A model generated the notes under the pieces. It was not told the DNA's origin. It did no database searches and saw only the letters and a program-made list of their open reading frames with translations. A DNA stretch of 18,504 bases from Micromonospora parva (lineage in GTDB: Bacteria; Actinomycetota; Actinomycetes; Mycobacteriales; Micromonosporaceae), in assembly GCF_000718515.1 (NCBI RefSeq), contig NZ_JNZS01000046.1:1-18504 (forward strand). The letters are read 5' to 3'. Positions 8,147 through 16,287 of the stretch are shown one piece after another. The first letter of the stretch is position 1. Each line of letters starts with the position of its first letter. The position numbers and the translations under genes are program-made.

Positions 8147-9169
8147 TTACTCAGCCGCCACCGTGCACATGCCGCCGTTGAGCGTGACCTCCTCCGGTGG
8201 CTGTGATCCGGTGGCGACGAACCCCAGCGACACCGTGCCGCCGGGTGGGATCAGCGCGTTGTGGCGGACGTTGCGCACCCGCAGGTAGCTGCTGTCGCGG
8301 TCGACGACCTCCGCGCCCCACAGGCTGCGCAGCTGCTGGGCGGCGTAGAACCGCCACCGCATCGTCCAACCGTCGATCGCCGTCGCGCCGGTGTTGGTGA
8401 CCAGAAGGCGTGCCACCAGACCGTCGGGCCACTGCCCCACCCTCGAGCGGACCGTGCAGCTCGGCGGTGGCGGCAGCGTGGTCACGGTGACCGGTGCGGA
8501 CATCGGTGACAGGTGGCCGGCCTCGTCGCGGGCCTGCACCACGAAGGTGTACGTTGTGCTCGGCGTCAGCCCGCTGATCTGGGTGCTGTTGCGCCCGGGC
8601 GGGTACTGGTACACCTCGCTGACCCGGGTGAGGACGCCGCCGGCGTCGACCCGGAACACCTCGTACCGGTCGAGGGCGACGTTCTCGACCGAGTGCGCCC
8701 AGCGCAGCCAGACCAGCGTGGCGGCGACGTCGTAGGCGACCGGTTGGCCGGGTGCGCCGGGCGGTTGGTCGTCTCCCGGTGGCATGGTCACCCGCACTGT
8801 CGGGTCGGACAGCGACCGGTTGCCGGCCGCGTCCACCGCCGCGACGGAGAAGACGTACGTGCGCGACGGCCGCAGGCCGGTGATCCGGATGCTGGTGGTG
8901 TCGGTCGAGTACTGGGCGCCGGAATCCTCGAACCGGACGCCGACCGGGTAGCTGACCACGCCGACGTTGTCGGTCGCGGGCGCCCAGGTCAGCTCGATCC
9001 AGGTGGTGTCGACGGCGACGACGGTGATCGGGCCGGGGGCGGTGGGTCGTTCGGTGTCCGCGGCGGCGTACGCCGGGGTCGCGCCCGCCGCCAGCACTGT
9101 CGTCGTGAGCACGCAGGCGGCCAGCGCGGCGGCCCTGGATCGGACGCCGCGCACCTGATGATCGCGCAT
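8147..9169 (-). CDS. Secreted FN3-FN3-CBM2 protein, no catalytic domain
   Basis: This is a 340-aa exported protein. I chose ATG 9169 because GAGG (9181-9178) lies 8 nt upstream and a normal signal peptide follows ([20 protein letters not shown], cleavage after AYA near residue 35). An in-frame ATG at 9211 would add 14 residues. Two fibronectin type III repeats follow, about 42-130 ([20 protein letters not shown] ... [19 protein letters not shown]) and 137-228 (similar, with [18 protein letters not shown]). A Pro linker leads to a CBM2-like module of about 100 residues, bounded by Cys in [11 protein letters not shown] and GGMCTV, with DGWTMRW in the middle. It has no hydrolase, lyase or LPMO domain. 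It may tether cells or enzymes to polysaccharide, or be a remnant of a larger enzyme. Confidence 0.88.
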   Translation of the reverse strand: MRDHQVRGVRSRAAALAACVLTTTVLAAGATPAYAAADTERPTAPGPITVVAVDTTWIELTWAPATDNVGVVSYPVGVRFEDSGAQYSTDTTSIRITGLRPSRTYVFSVAAVDAAGNRSLSDPTVRVTMPPGDDQPPGAPGQPVAYDVAATLVWLRWAHSVENVALDRYEVFRVDAGGVLTRVSEVYQYPPGRNSTQISGLTPSTTYTFVVQARDEAGHLSPMSAPVTVTTLPPPPSCTVRSRVGQWPDGLVARLLVTNTGATAIDGWTMRWRFYAAQQLRSLWGAEVVDRDSSYLRVRNVRHNALIPPGGTVSLGFVATGSQPPEEVTLNGGMCTVAAE

Positions 9170-9223
9170 GATGCTTGCCTCGCTTCCGGGTGACCGCAGC
9201 GGACCAGTCATCGACTGCCGACG

Positions 9224-9229
9224 ATGTTA
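9224..9229 (-). promoter_or_regulatory. Possible -10 box for the FN3-CBM2 gene
   Basis: TAACAT on the minus strand fits TANNNT in the 88-bp gap upstream of the gene and would give an untranslated leader of roughly 50 nt. No good -35 is visible. Confidence 0.3.
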
Positions 9230-9257
9230 GGCCACTGCTGGTCGCACCGTTGCCCCG

Positions 9258-9896
9258 TCAGCCGACGAGGCGGCGTTCCCAGGCCCAGGCGGCGATCTCG
9301 ACCCGGTTGCGGGCCTTGAGCTTCATCTGCACGCTCGCCAGATGGGTCTTGACAGTGCCCACGGCGATGAAGAGCTGGGTGGCGATCTCGGCGTTGGTCA
9401 GGCCGCGGGCGACGAGCTTCACGACGTCGAGTTCCCGTGGCGACAGCCCGCCGTCGTCGCGCGCCGGGGCCGGTGAGCTGAGGTGCTCCAACAGTCGTAC
9501 CGTGATCGAGGGGCTGATCAGCGCGTCGCCGGACACCGCCGCGCGGACCGCCTCGACCAGCAGGGCCGGGCCCGAGTCCTTGAGCAGGAAGCCGCAGGCG
9601 CCGTTGGCGAGCGCGGTGTGCACGTACTCGTCGAGGTCGAAGGTCGTCACCACGACCACCCGGACCGGGTCGGTGACACCCGCTCCGGCGAGCAGCCGCA
9701 GCGCCTCGAGACCGTCGAGGCGGGGCATCCGGATGTCCAGCAGCACCACGTCCGGGCGCAGTCGTCGGGCCAGTTCGACGGCCTGCACCCCGTCGGCGGC
9801 CTCGCCGACCACCTCCATGTCCGACTGGGCGCCGATGATCATGCCGAAGCCGGTCCGGACCATCGCCTGGTCATCGGCGATCAACACCCGGATCAC
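9258..9896 (-). CDS. NarL/LuxR-family response regulator
   Basis: This is a 212-aa two-component response regulator. The GTG at 9896 overlaps the kinase stop codon as GTGA, so the two are translationally coupled. A longer frame to 9941 would add 15 residues before the conserved IRVLIADDQ. Receiver domain residues are the acidic pair D8/D9, phospho-acceptor D54 in DVVLLDIRMPR, T84/T85 and K106 (FLLKDSG). A LuxR-type helix-turn-helix occupies about 150-212 (LSPRELDVVKLVARGLTNAE ... GTVKTHLASVQMKL). Regulators of this class bind DNA as dimers when phosphorylated. The likely target is the divergent ABC transporter that starts 147 bp beyond the kinase gene. All key residues are intact. Confidence 0.95.
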   Translation of the reverse strand: MIRVLIADDQAMVRTGFGMIIGAQSDMEVVGEAADGVQAVELARRLRPDVVLLDIRMPRLDGLEALRLLAGAGVTDPVRVVVVTTFDLDEYVHTALANGACGFLLKDSGPALLVEAVRAAVSGDALISPSITVRLLEHLSSPAPARDDGGLSPRELDVVKLVARGLTNAEIATQLFIAVGTVKTHLASVQMKLKARNRVEIAAWAWERRLVG

Positions 9897-11095
9897 CGGG
9901 CCACCGCCGCGGGCAGCGGGAACGCGGCGTCGAGCACCCAACCACCGACGACGCCGGGCCCGGCGGTGATCGTGCCGCCGAGCGCACGGACCCGCTCGGT
10001 GAGGCCGATCAGACCGAAACCGTGCCCCCGGGCCGGCGCGGTGCGCGGCGAGGCACCGTCGTCGGCGACCCGGACCAGCAACCAGTCCGGGGTACGCCGC
10101 ACGACCACATCCACGGATCGGGCGTCCGGCGCGTGCTGACGGGTGTTGGTCAGCCCTTCCATCACCACCCGGTACGCCGACGTCGAGACCTCCACCGGCA
10201 GTCCCGTCAGGTCGCCGTCCACGTGCAGCCTGGCCGGCGCGTTCGCCGCGCCGTTGAACCCGGTCAGCAGCGGCTCCAACTCGGTCACCCCGGCCAGCGG
10301 GGCCAGCGGCGCGTCCGGTGGGGCGTCCGGGTTGCGCAGGATCCCGACCATCCGCCGCATCGAGGCCATCGTCTCCGCGCCGGCCCGCTCGATCTGCTCC
10401 AGGGCGACGATCACCCGCTGCGGGTCCTGTTCGGCGACGAACCGGGCGCCCTGCGCCTGCACCACGATCCCGGTCACGTGGTGGGCGATGAAGTCGTGCA
10501 GGTCACGGGCGAACTCCGCGCGCTGCTCCGCCCGGACCAGCGCGATCGCCCGCGCCCGGCCGGCGGCGATCACCCGCAGGTAGAGCCCCACCCCGGCGGC
10601 GCCGGCCGCCGCGAGCGCCTGGAGCAGTCCGAAGATCACCAGCAGGTTGTCGGTGCCGACGCGCAGCGGCATCGCGGCCACGGCGAGCCCGGCGGCCACC
10701 GCCGCCCACGGGGCGAGCCGGGGCGCACCCCAGCGGCTCACCACGAAGACCACGCCGATCAGCCCGGCCGACTCGGCGAGCCCCCAGGTGCGGGCGATCA
10801 GGATGCCGCCGCCTGCGGAGAGGAGCACCACCCCCGCGGTCACCGCCAGTGAGGCGGCGGCGAGGGCCAGCGCGGCCACCGGCAGCCGGCGCGAACCCGG
10901 TTGGTGCACCGGCAGCCAGAGCGGCACCGTCGCCACCGCCAACCCCACCGGCACCAGCAGGAGCAGAAGAGCCGACATCCCGCGGTCGTCCGCCGTGCTG
11001 GCCGTGAAGTCGAACAGAGCGAGGAGGCCAAAGGCCACCAGCCCGGCCGCCTGGGCCAGGCGTACCCACAGACGGCGAAGATCCGGAGCGCTCAT
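9893..11095 (-). CDS. NarL-type sensor histidine kinase
   Basis: This is a 400-aa membrane kinase. The N-terminal 175 residues contain about five or six hydrophobic segments (for example 16-30, 41-60, 72-101, 109-120, 130-144 and 151-174) with very short loops, so it probably senses a signal within or near the membrane. The HisKA_3 dimerisation helix holds H200 in ARDLHDFIAHHVTG. The ATP-binding domain has the N-box (EGLTNTRQHAP, N317), the G1 box (VRVADDG, D345-G347) and the glycine-rich HGFGLIGLTERV. This intramembrane-sensing arrangement is common where the kinase controls an adjacent exporter. The start ATG 11095 has no good Shine-Dalgarno; TACGCT lies 8 nt upstream. The gene is divergent from the ABC transporter genes. 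Confidence 0.94.
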   Translation of the reverse strand: MSAPDLRRLWVRLAQAAGLVAFGLLALFDFTASTADDRGMSALLLLLVPVGLAVATVPLWLPVHQPGSRRLPVAALALAAASLAVTAGVVLLSAGGGILIARTWGLAESAGLIGVVFVVSRWGAPRLAPWAAVAAGLAVAAMPLRVGTDNLLVIFGLLQALAAAGAAGVGLYLRVIAAGRARAIALVRAEQRAEFARDLHDFIAHHVTGIVVQAQGARFVAEQDPQRVIVALEQIERAGAETMASMRRMVGILRNPDAPPDAPLAPLAGVTELEPLLTGFNGAANAPARLHVDGDLTGLPVEVSTSAYRVVMEGLTNTRQHAPDARSVDVVVRRTPDWLLVRVADDGASPRTAPARGHGFGLIGLTERVRALGGTITAGPGVVGGWVLDAAFPLPAAVAR

Positions 11096-11241
11096 GGTGA
11101 CCCAGCGTAGCCAGCCGGGCGGAGCTGCCGGATCGGCCAAAAGGCAGACCCGGTGACGGCTATACCCGGCCCCGGGCCGATGCGCCAACCCCACCGCGGC
11201 GGCGACGCTTCCCCGGTCACCACGCAGCCACTGGAGGAACG
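11096..11241. promoter_or_regulatory. Divergent promoter region, kinase / ABC transporter
   Basis: This 146-bp spacer must carry promoters for both directions. CGGCCC-C-GGGCCG at 11167-11179 is a perfect odd-centred dyad and a candidate operator. On the minus strand TTGGCG is followed 18 bp later by TATAGC, which flanks that dyad and could be a kinase promoter. TACGCT (11109-11104), 8 nt before ATG 11095, is a second candidate. On the plus strand GGAGG (11233-11237) serves the ATPase start; its -10 is unclear. Confidence 0.45.
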
Positions 11242-12000
11242 ATGACAACCCACGCCCCGCCGCAGACCAGCCACGCCGCGGTCGCCGCGGTCGACCTGGT
11301 GAAGGTGTACGGCAGCGGCGAGACCGCCGTCCGTGCCCTGGACGGGGTCTCGGTCGGCTTCGGCCGGGCCGAGTTCACCGCGATCATGGGCTCGTCCGGG
11401 TCCGGCAAGTCGACGCTGATGCACTGCCTCGCCGGACTCGACACGGCCACCTCCGGACGCGTCCTGCTCGGCGGTACGGAGCTGACCGGCCGGTCGGACC
11501 GGACCCTGACCCGGGTACGCCGGGAGCGGATCGGCTTCGTCTTCCAGTCCTTCAACCTGCTGCCGCAGCTCACCGCCGCGCAGAACATCACCCTGCCGCT
11601 GGACCTCGCCGGTCGGCGGCCCGACGCCGACCTCCTCGCGCACCTGGTGCGGGTGCTGGGCCTCGGCGACCGCCTGAACCACCGGCCCAGCGAGCTGTCC
11701 GGTGGCCAGCAGCAGCGGGTCGCGCTGGCCCGGGCGCTGGTGGCCCGGCCCGAGGTCGTCTTCGCCGACGAGCCGACCGGCAACCTCGACTCCCGCTCCG
11801 GCGCGGAGGTGCTCACCATCCTGCGCGACTCGGTACGCGACCTCGGCCAGACCGTCGTCATGGTCACCCACGACCCGATCGCCGCCGCGTACGCCGACCG
11901 GGTGGTGCTGCTCGCCGACGGGCGGCTGGCCGGCGAGATCGACAAGCCGGACCAGGTGTCGGTCACCGACGCCCTGCGTGAGCTGGCGGCCCGGGCATGA
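11242..12000 (+). CDS. ABC transporter ATP-binding protein (MacB/LolD type)
   Basis: This is a 252-aa ATPase of the lipoprotein/antimicrobial-peptide export branch (MacB, LolD, BceA), which works with FtsX-type permeases. Walker A is MGSSGSGKST (49-58), and the Q-loop is GFVFQSFNLLPQLT with Q102. The ABC signature LSGGQQQRVALARAL starts at 152, Walker B VVFADEPTGNLD ends with catalytic E177, and the H-loop is VMVTHD (H210). The short N-terminal extension before AVDLVKVYG is poorly conserved. GGAGG lies 4 nt before the ATG. Its TGA overlaps the ATG of the permease (ATGA, 11997-12000), so the two subunits are translationally coupled. All catalytic motifs are intact. Confidence 0.96.
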   Translation: MTTHAPPQTSHAAVAAVDLVKVYGSGETAVRALDGVSVGFGRAEFTAIMGSSGSGKSTLMHCLAGLDTATSGRVLLGGTELTGRSDRTLTRVRRERIGFVFQSFNLLPQLTAAQNITLPLDLAGRRPDADLLAHLVRVLGLGDRLNHRPSELSGGQQQRVALARALVARPEVVFADEPTGNLDSRSGAEVLTILRDSVRDLGQTVVMVTHDPIAAAYADRVVLLADGRLAGEIDKPDQVSVTDALRELAARA

Positions 12001-14528
12001 GGGCGACGGTGTTGCGTACCCAGACGGCCGCCGCGGCCCGGCGGCCCGGCCGGCTGATCCTGACCGGCCTGGCGATCCTGGTCGCGTCGTTCGTCGTCTT
12101 CGGCACCGTGCTGGTGCAGCAGATCACCGAGCGGACCGTGCGGGACAACCTCAGCGGCACCCCGGCCGTCACCGACCTCGTGATCGGCAGCCCCGGCGAG
12201 CCGCCACCCACCGTGGCGGACGTGCGGCAGATCCGGGCCGTGCCCGGGGTGGCCGAGGCGGTGGCCCGGGCGTCGGCCGGGATCTCCGTCGGCGAGGGTT
12301 ACCTCAACCTCCAGGCCGATCCGGGCACCGGCCCGCTGAGCACGGTCCGGCTGATCGAGGGCAGCTACCCGGACCAGCCCGGCGAGATCGCGGTCACGCC
12401 GCGCACCGCCGAGCGGCTCGGGCTCTCGGTCGGCACCACCACCAGCGGTACCGGCGGTGAGCTCACCGCCCCCGCCGCACTCACCGTGACCGGCGTGGTG
12501 GAGACCGCCGCCGACGCCGGCTACGACGCGTACGCCCCGGACAGCGCGGTGATCGCCTGGGCGCGCCTCACCGGCGTGGAGCGCGTCGACCTGCGAGTTT
12601 CCGCCGACGCCTCGACGGAGGTCGTCCGCCAACGGGTGAGCGCGGCGGTCGCCGGCCAGCCGATCCGCTCCGGCGCCGAGGTGCGCGAGGCCGAGGCCAA
12701 CGCGGCGGCCGAGGAGGTCGGGCGACTCTTCATCCTGGTCGGCATGTTCGTCTCCATCGCCGTCGTCGCCGCGGCGCTGGTGGTCACCTCGACCTTCCGC
12801 ATCGTCTTCGCCCAGCGGATGCGGCAGCTCGCGCTGCTGCGGGCGGTCGGCGCGAGTCGGGGCACCCTGGTGCGGGCCCTGACCGCCGAGGGAGCCCTGA
12901 CCGGGCTGGTCGCCGGCGTCGTCGGGGTCGTCAGTGCCCTCGCCCTCGGGTACGCGCTGCCGGCGGTGCTGCGCGCCACCGGCCGCGCGGTCTCCGCGCC
13001 GGGCCTGCCACTGGCGACGGCGGTCCTGGTGGTGATCGGTGCTGTCGTGCTCACCGTGCTGGCCGTGCTGGCACCGGCGCTCTCGGCCGCCCGGGTCTCC
13101 CCGCTGGAGGCACTGCGGACGGCGAGCACCACCGCCGGCCGGCGCGGCATCGGGGTCCTGCGTCTGGTCGGCGGGCTGATCCTGGCCATCGGTGCGGTAC
13201 TGGCGGCGGTCGCGACGATCAGTCAGTTGCCGAAGCCGGACCAGTCGAGCTACGACCCCGCGATGCCGCTGCTTCTGCTGGTCGGGTCCGGCGCGCTGGC
13301 GTTCTTCGCGCTGGTCGCTCTCGGTCCGCTGCTGGTACGCCCGGTGCTGGCAGTGGTCGGTTGGCCGCTGCGCCAGCTCGGGCCGCTCGGACGGATGTCG
13401 GTCGGTGGCATCGGCGGGGCGCCGCGCCGGGCGGCCGCGGTCTCCGTCGTGGTCGCGCTGGGCACGACGCTGATCTCCGGGGTGGTCATCGGCGGCACGT
13501 CGTTGCAGGTCCTCGCCGACCGCGAGATGGCGCTCGCGGCCCCCACCGACTTCGAGGTCACCGGCAACGGTGCGACGCTGCCGCCGGCTGTGGTGAGTCG
13601 GGCCGAGGCGGCGCACGGCGCGCTGGCCCGGGTGGTGCCGTACCGGAAGGTTGACGACGCCACGCTGCTGCGCGGTGCCGACAGGCTCGGCGCCGTCGAG
13701 TCCGGCTACCCGATGAGCGACCTGGACGTGGCGGTGTTGCCGAGCACCGGTGACCTGGACGTGGCCCAGGGCAGCCTGGACGATCGCGGCCCCGGCCGGA
13801 TCGTGCTCAACAGCTGGGTCGCGCGGGACGCGGGCCTGCGGGCCGGCGACACCGCGACGCTCGCCGTCGCCACCCGCCGGGTCGACGTCCGGGTGGTCGC
13901 GGTGCTGCCCGGTGACGGGCCGCTGCACGCGGGCATCCTCGCCGACCCGGCCGACCTGGACCGGCTCGGCGTGCCGTCGGCGTACACCGGTCTGTTGGCG
14001 GACGCGGCCGGTGCCGGCGAGGACGGTCGCACCGCCGGCGTGCGGGCGCTGCGGCAGGCGATCGCGGGCAGCGACGGGGTGGGCCTCACGGTGCTCGCCG
14101 ACGAACGGGACCGCAACGACGCGTTGGTGCGCACCCTGGTCTGGATCGCGGTCGGTCTGGTCAGCCTGACGGTGCTGATCGCGGTCGTCGGGGTGGGCTC
14201 CACGACCGCGCTGTCGGTGGTCGAGCGGGTACGCGAATCCGGGCTGCTCCGGGCGATCGGGCTGTCCCGGACGGGTCTGCGCACCATGTTGACTGTCGAG
14301 TCCGGCCTGTACGGGTTGATCGGCGCGAGCATCGGCCTGGTGCTGGGCGTCCCGTACGCCTGGTTGGCGGTGCAGGCCCTCGGGATCGCGGCACCGCTGA
14401 CCGCGCCGCTGCTGCCGCTGGCCGGGCTGTTCGTGGTGCTGGTCGGGCTGACCGCGCTGGCCGGGGTGCTGCCGGCCCGTCGGGCGTCGCGGGTCAGCCC
14501 GGTGGTGGCGCTGGGGACTGACGGCTGA
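11997..14528 (+). CDS. FtsX-type ABC transporter permease
   Basis: This is an 843-aa permease with a duplicated FtsX layout. TM1 (about 20-42, RLILTGLAILVASFVVFGTV) is followed by a MacB-type extracellular domain to about 240. The first FtsX block (about 242-370) contains MRQLALLRAVGASRGTLVRA, the cytoplasmic coupling motif after the first helix. Further hydrophobic helices lie near 390-410 and 420-450. A second extracellular domain (about 500-705) precedes the second FtsX block (about 711-835) with VRESGLLRAIGLSRTGLRTM. In this family substrates, such as peptides, lipoproteins or envelope-active drugs, are handled mechanically on the outer side. Substrate is not predictable here. The length and 8-10 helices fit the large actinobacterial single-gene permeases. 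Confidence 0.94.
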   Translation: MRATVLRTQTAAAARRPGRLILTGLAILVASFVVFGTVLVQQITERTVRDNLSGTPAVTDLVIGSPGEPPPTVADVRQIRAVPGVAEAVARASAGISVGEGYLNLQADPGTGPLSTVRLIEGSYPDQPGEIAVTPRTAERLGLSVGTTTSGTGGELTAPAALTVTGVVETAADAGYDAYAPDSAVIAWARLTGVERVDLRVSADASTEVVRQRVSAAVAGQPIRSGAEVREAEANAAAEEVGRLFILVGMFVSIAVVAAALVVTSTFRIVFAQRMRQLALLRAVGASRGTLVRALTAEGALTGLVAGVVGVVSALALGYALPAVLRATGRAVSAPGLPLATAVLVVIGAVVLTVLAVLAPALSAARVSPLEALRTASTTAGRRGIGVLRLVGGLILAIGAVLAAVATISQLPKPDQSSYDPAMPLLLLVGSGALAFFALVALGPLLVRPVLAVVGWPLRQLGPLGRMSVGGIGGAPRRAAAVSVVVALGTTLISGVVIGGTSLQVLADREMALAAPTDFEVTGNGATLPPAVVSRAEAAHGALARVVPYRKVDDATLLRGADRLGAVESGYPMSDLDVAVLPSTGDLDVAQGSLDDRGPGRIVLNSWVARDAGLRAGDTATLAVATRRVDVRVVAVLPGDGPLHAGILADPADLDRLGVPSAYTGLLADAAGAGEDGRTAGVRALRQAIAGSDGVGLTVLADERDRNDALVRTLVWIAVGLVSLTVLIAVVGVGSTTALSVVERVRESGLLRAIGLSRTGLRTMLTVESGLYGLIGASIGLVLGVPYAWLAVQALGIAAPLTAPLLPLAGLFVVLVGLTALAGVLPARRASRVSPVVALGTDG

Positions 14529-14538
14529 GCACCGCCGT

Positions 14539-14567
14539 GGGGTGGCGTCGGTTGTCGGCGCCGCCCC
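14539..14567. terminator. Hairpin between convergent permease and lyase genes
   Basis: GGGGTGGCG (14539-14547) pairs with CGCCGCCCC (14559-14567) with one G.T pair and an 11-nt loop. It lies in the 50-bp gap between two convergent stop codons and could serve both directions. There is no T-run. Confidence 0.5.
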
Positions 14568-14578
14568 CGGCGGCCCGG

Positions 14579-16192
14579 TCAGTTGGGGTTGTTGGCGTGG
14601 GTCAACGTCTCCCAGGCGACGAAGAGATTGTTGGTTCCGGCCGGACGTTGTTGCAGCGTGAGGGTCTGGGTGTTGGTCATGACGTTGCCCAACCGGTTGC
14701 TCATCGCGTTGAAGCCGACCTCGGTGATCGGGCCGAGGCCCCGGGTGAGGCTGCCGCCGCAGAGCCAGGAGGGCGGCGCCTCGCCGAGCTGGTAGCGCGA
14801 GTGGAAGCCGAGCGCCTGACGCAGCCGCTCGCCGACCTGCGGGTACAGGTCGCGGCCCTGGATCCGGGAGGTCTCCGCGACGTGTGAGATGGCGGAGATC
14901 CCGTACCCGGTGTGGACGAAGTCGCGGCAGGTCTCCTGGGCCAGGCCGGCGACGAAGGTGGACTGGCCCTGCCAGTAGCCGATGATCTCCGCGCTGGTGT
15001 CCAGACCGCTGCCGGGCGTGGTGTACGGCAACGCGCCGTCGCTGGGCAGGTACACGAAGGCCCGGGTGCGGTTGAGGAAGCGGGTGACCGCCGCGTCGTA
15101 GGCGCTGCGGTCGTCCAGGAACACCGCGATGCCGACGGCGGCCTCCATCATGGTCAGTTCCCAGTTGCCGTTGCTGTTCGAGCCGTTGCGCACCATCGGC
15201 AGGTAGACGGTGCGCAGCATGGTGGCGAAACGGCTGGCGTTGGGCCAACTCTGGTACGTGTACTTGATGATCTCGGCGGCCCGGGGCCAGACCGAGGCGG
15301 CCCAGCCGGTCTGCAGCGGGGCGTTGCTGCCGGTGTGGGCGGTGATCGTGGCCGACCACGCGTCCATGATCTGGATGGACTTCTGCGCGTACCGGGCGTC
15401 CCCGGTGACATACCAGGCCAGCGCGTCGGTGTACGCGGCGATCGCGTCCTCACGCTCGTCGGTGCAGCCGTTGTTCGGGTTGGAGTAGGAACCGCACTCG
15501 ACCACCGAACGGGGCGCCGGGGTACGCGACAGGGAGGCGTACCGGCTGCTCATCATCTGGTTGTAGGCCGCCGCCCACGGCTGCGCGCCGGCCTGGACCC
15601 GACCCCGGACGAAGTCGAGCTGGCCTCGGCTGACCAGCACGCCGGGGTGGGTGAAACCGGCAGAGGGCGGTGGTGTCGTGCCGCCGCCGCTGGGCAGTGT
15701 CCAGGTCTGGTTGGCGGTGCCGGTGCAGCTCCAGATCTGCAGCGGGGTGCCGTCGGCCGAGCTGGGACCGGTGGCGTCGAGGCACTTGCCGGAGACCGGG
15801 TTGACCAGTTGGCCGGCGTTGGCCGACCACTGCTGCGCCCCGGTGCCGTTGCAGTCGTAGATCTGCACCCGGGCACCGTTTGCCGTGCTGGCGGCGGCGA
15901 TGTCCAGGCACTTGCCCAGCGCCCGGATGGTGCCGTCGTCGGCCACCGTCCACTGTTGCGCGGTGGAGCCGTTGCAGGTGAAGAGCTGGACCTGGGTGTT
16001 GTTGGCCGGGTTCGCGGCGGCCACGTCGACGCACTTGCCGCCGTACCCGGTGATGGCGCCGGTCGCGGCCGCCGTGGCGGGTGCCGCGCCGACGACCATC
16101 GCGGCCGGTACGGCGAGCAGGGCCGCGGCGAGCGCGGAGGTCAGTCTGATGCGGGGGTGGCGGGGCACGAGCCCGGCCAGTCGTCGCGCCAT
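14579..16192 (-). CDS. Secreted ricin-type lectin / alginate-lyase-family protein
   Basis: This is a 537-aa exported protein. The ATG at 16192 is preceded by GGAAGGA at 6-nt spacing; the frame is open to 16279 but lacks support there. A signal peptide spans about 1-42 (ATAA cleavage region). A ricin-B (CBM13) trefoil covers 46-166, with three repeats starting GKCVD, GKCLD and GKCLD and ending QQW (79-81), QQW (120-122) and QTW (162-164). After a Gly/Thr/Pro linker, residues 181-530 resemble the alginate-lyase (alpha/alpha) superfamily of PL5/PL17: VWPRAAEIIKYTYQSW, NSNGNWELTMMEAAVGIAVF (338-357), and CRDFVHTGYGISA with ETSRIQGRDLYPQV. Enzymes of this fold cleave uronate polysaccharides by beta-elimination. 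The usual Asn-His pair in the central motif is not seen here, so substrate and even activity are uncertain. Confidence 0.85.
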   Translation of the reverse strand: MARRLAGLVPRHPRIRLTSALAAALLAVPAAMVVGAAPATAAATGAITGYGGKCVDVAAANPANNTQVQLFTCNGSTAQQWTVADDGTIRALGKCLDIAAASTANGARVQIYDCNGTGAQQWSANAGQLVNPVSGKCLDATGPSSADGTPLQIWSCTGTANQTWTLPSGGGTTPPPSAGFTHPGVLVSRGQLDFVRGRVQAGAQPWAAAYNQMMSSRYASLSRTPAPRSVVECGSYSNPNNGCTDEREDAIAAYTDALAWYVTGDARYAQKSIQIMDAWSATITAHTGSNAPLQTGWAASVWPRAAEIIKYTYQSWPNASRFATMLRTVYLPMVRNGSNSNGNWELTMMEAAVGIAVFLDDRSAYDAAVTRFLNRTRAFVYLPSDGALPYTTPGSGLDTSAEIIGYWQGQSTFVAGLAQETCRDFVHTGYGISAISHVAETSRIQGRDLYPQVGERLRQALGFHSRYQLGEAPPSWLCGGSLTRGLGPITEVGFNAMSNRLGNVMTNTQTLTLQQRPAGTNNLFVAWETLTHANNPN

Positions 16193-16198
16193 GTCGGG

Positions 16199-16205
16199 TC
16201 CTTCC
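16199..16205 (-). promoter_or_regulatory. Ribosome-binding site deciding the 16192 start
   Basis: On the minus strand GGAAGGA is followed by six bases and the ATG, which sets the start just ahead of the signal peptide. Confidence 0.7.
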
Positions 16206-16220
16206 GGGGCGGCGAAATAA

Positions 16221-16264
16221 CTGTAAAGTGTGTTAATCATTACAGCCATACACACCGATATCAA
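16221..16264 (-). promoter_or_regulatory. Promoter with overlapping dyad upstream of the lyase gene
   Basis: This AT-rich island is unlike the surrounding DNA. On the minus strand TTGATA (16264-16259) and TAATGA (16242-16237) are separated by 16 bp and match -35 and -10 elements. CTGTAA (16221-16226) and TTACAG (16240-16245) form a 6-bp inverted repeat spaced by 13 bp, which covers the -10 and the expected start point. Its position suits a repressor that responds to a sugar. It contains GTAAAGT and TTAA, similar in my memory to elements upstream of other actinomycete secreted glycoside hydrolases. Confidence 0.5.
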
Positions 16265-16287
16265 TGTCTTCGTCGCCACGGATGCCG

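Noticed and set aside
11217..15359. Very long minus-strand open frame (about 1380 codons) covering the ABC transporter genes and part of the lyase gene
   Set aside because: Its translation is low-complexity, rich in Arg, Gly, Gln and Asp, and matches no family. The opposite strand carries the ATPase and permease with all motifs. It is a high-GC shadow frame.
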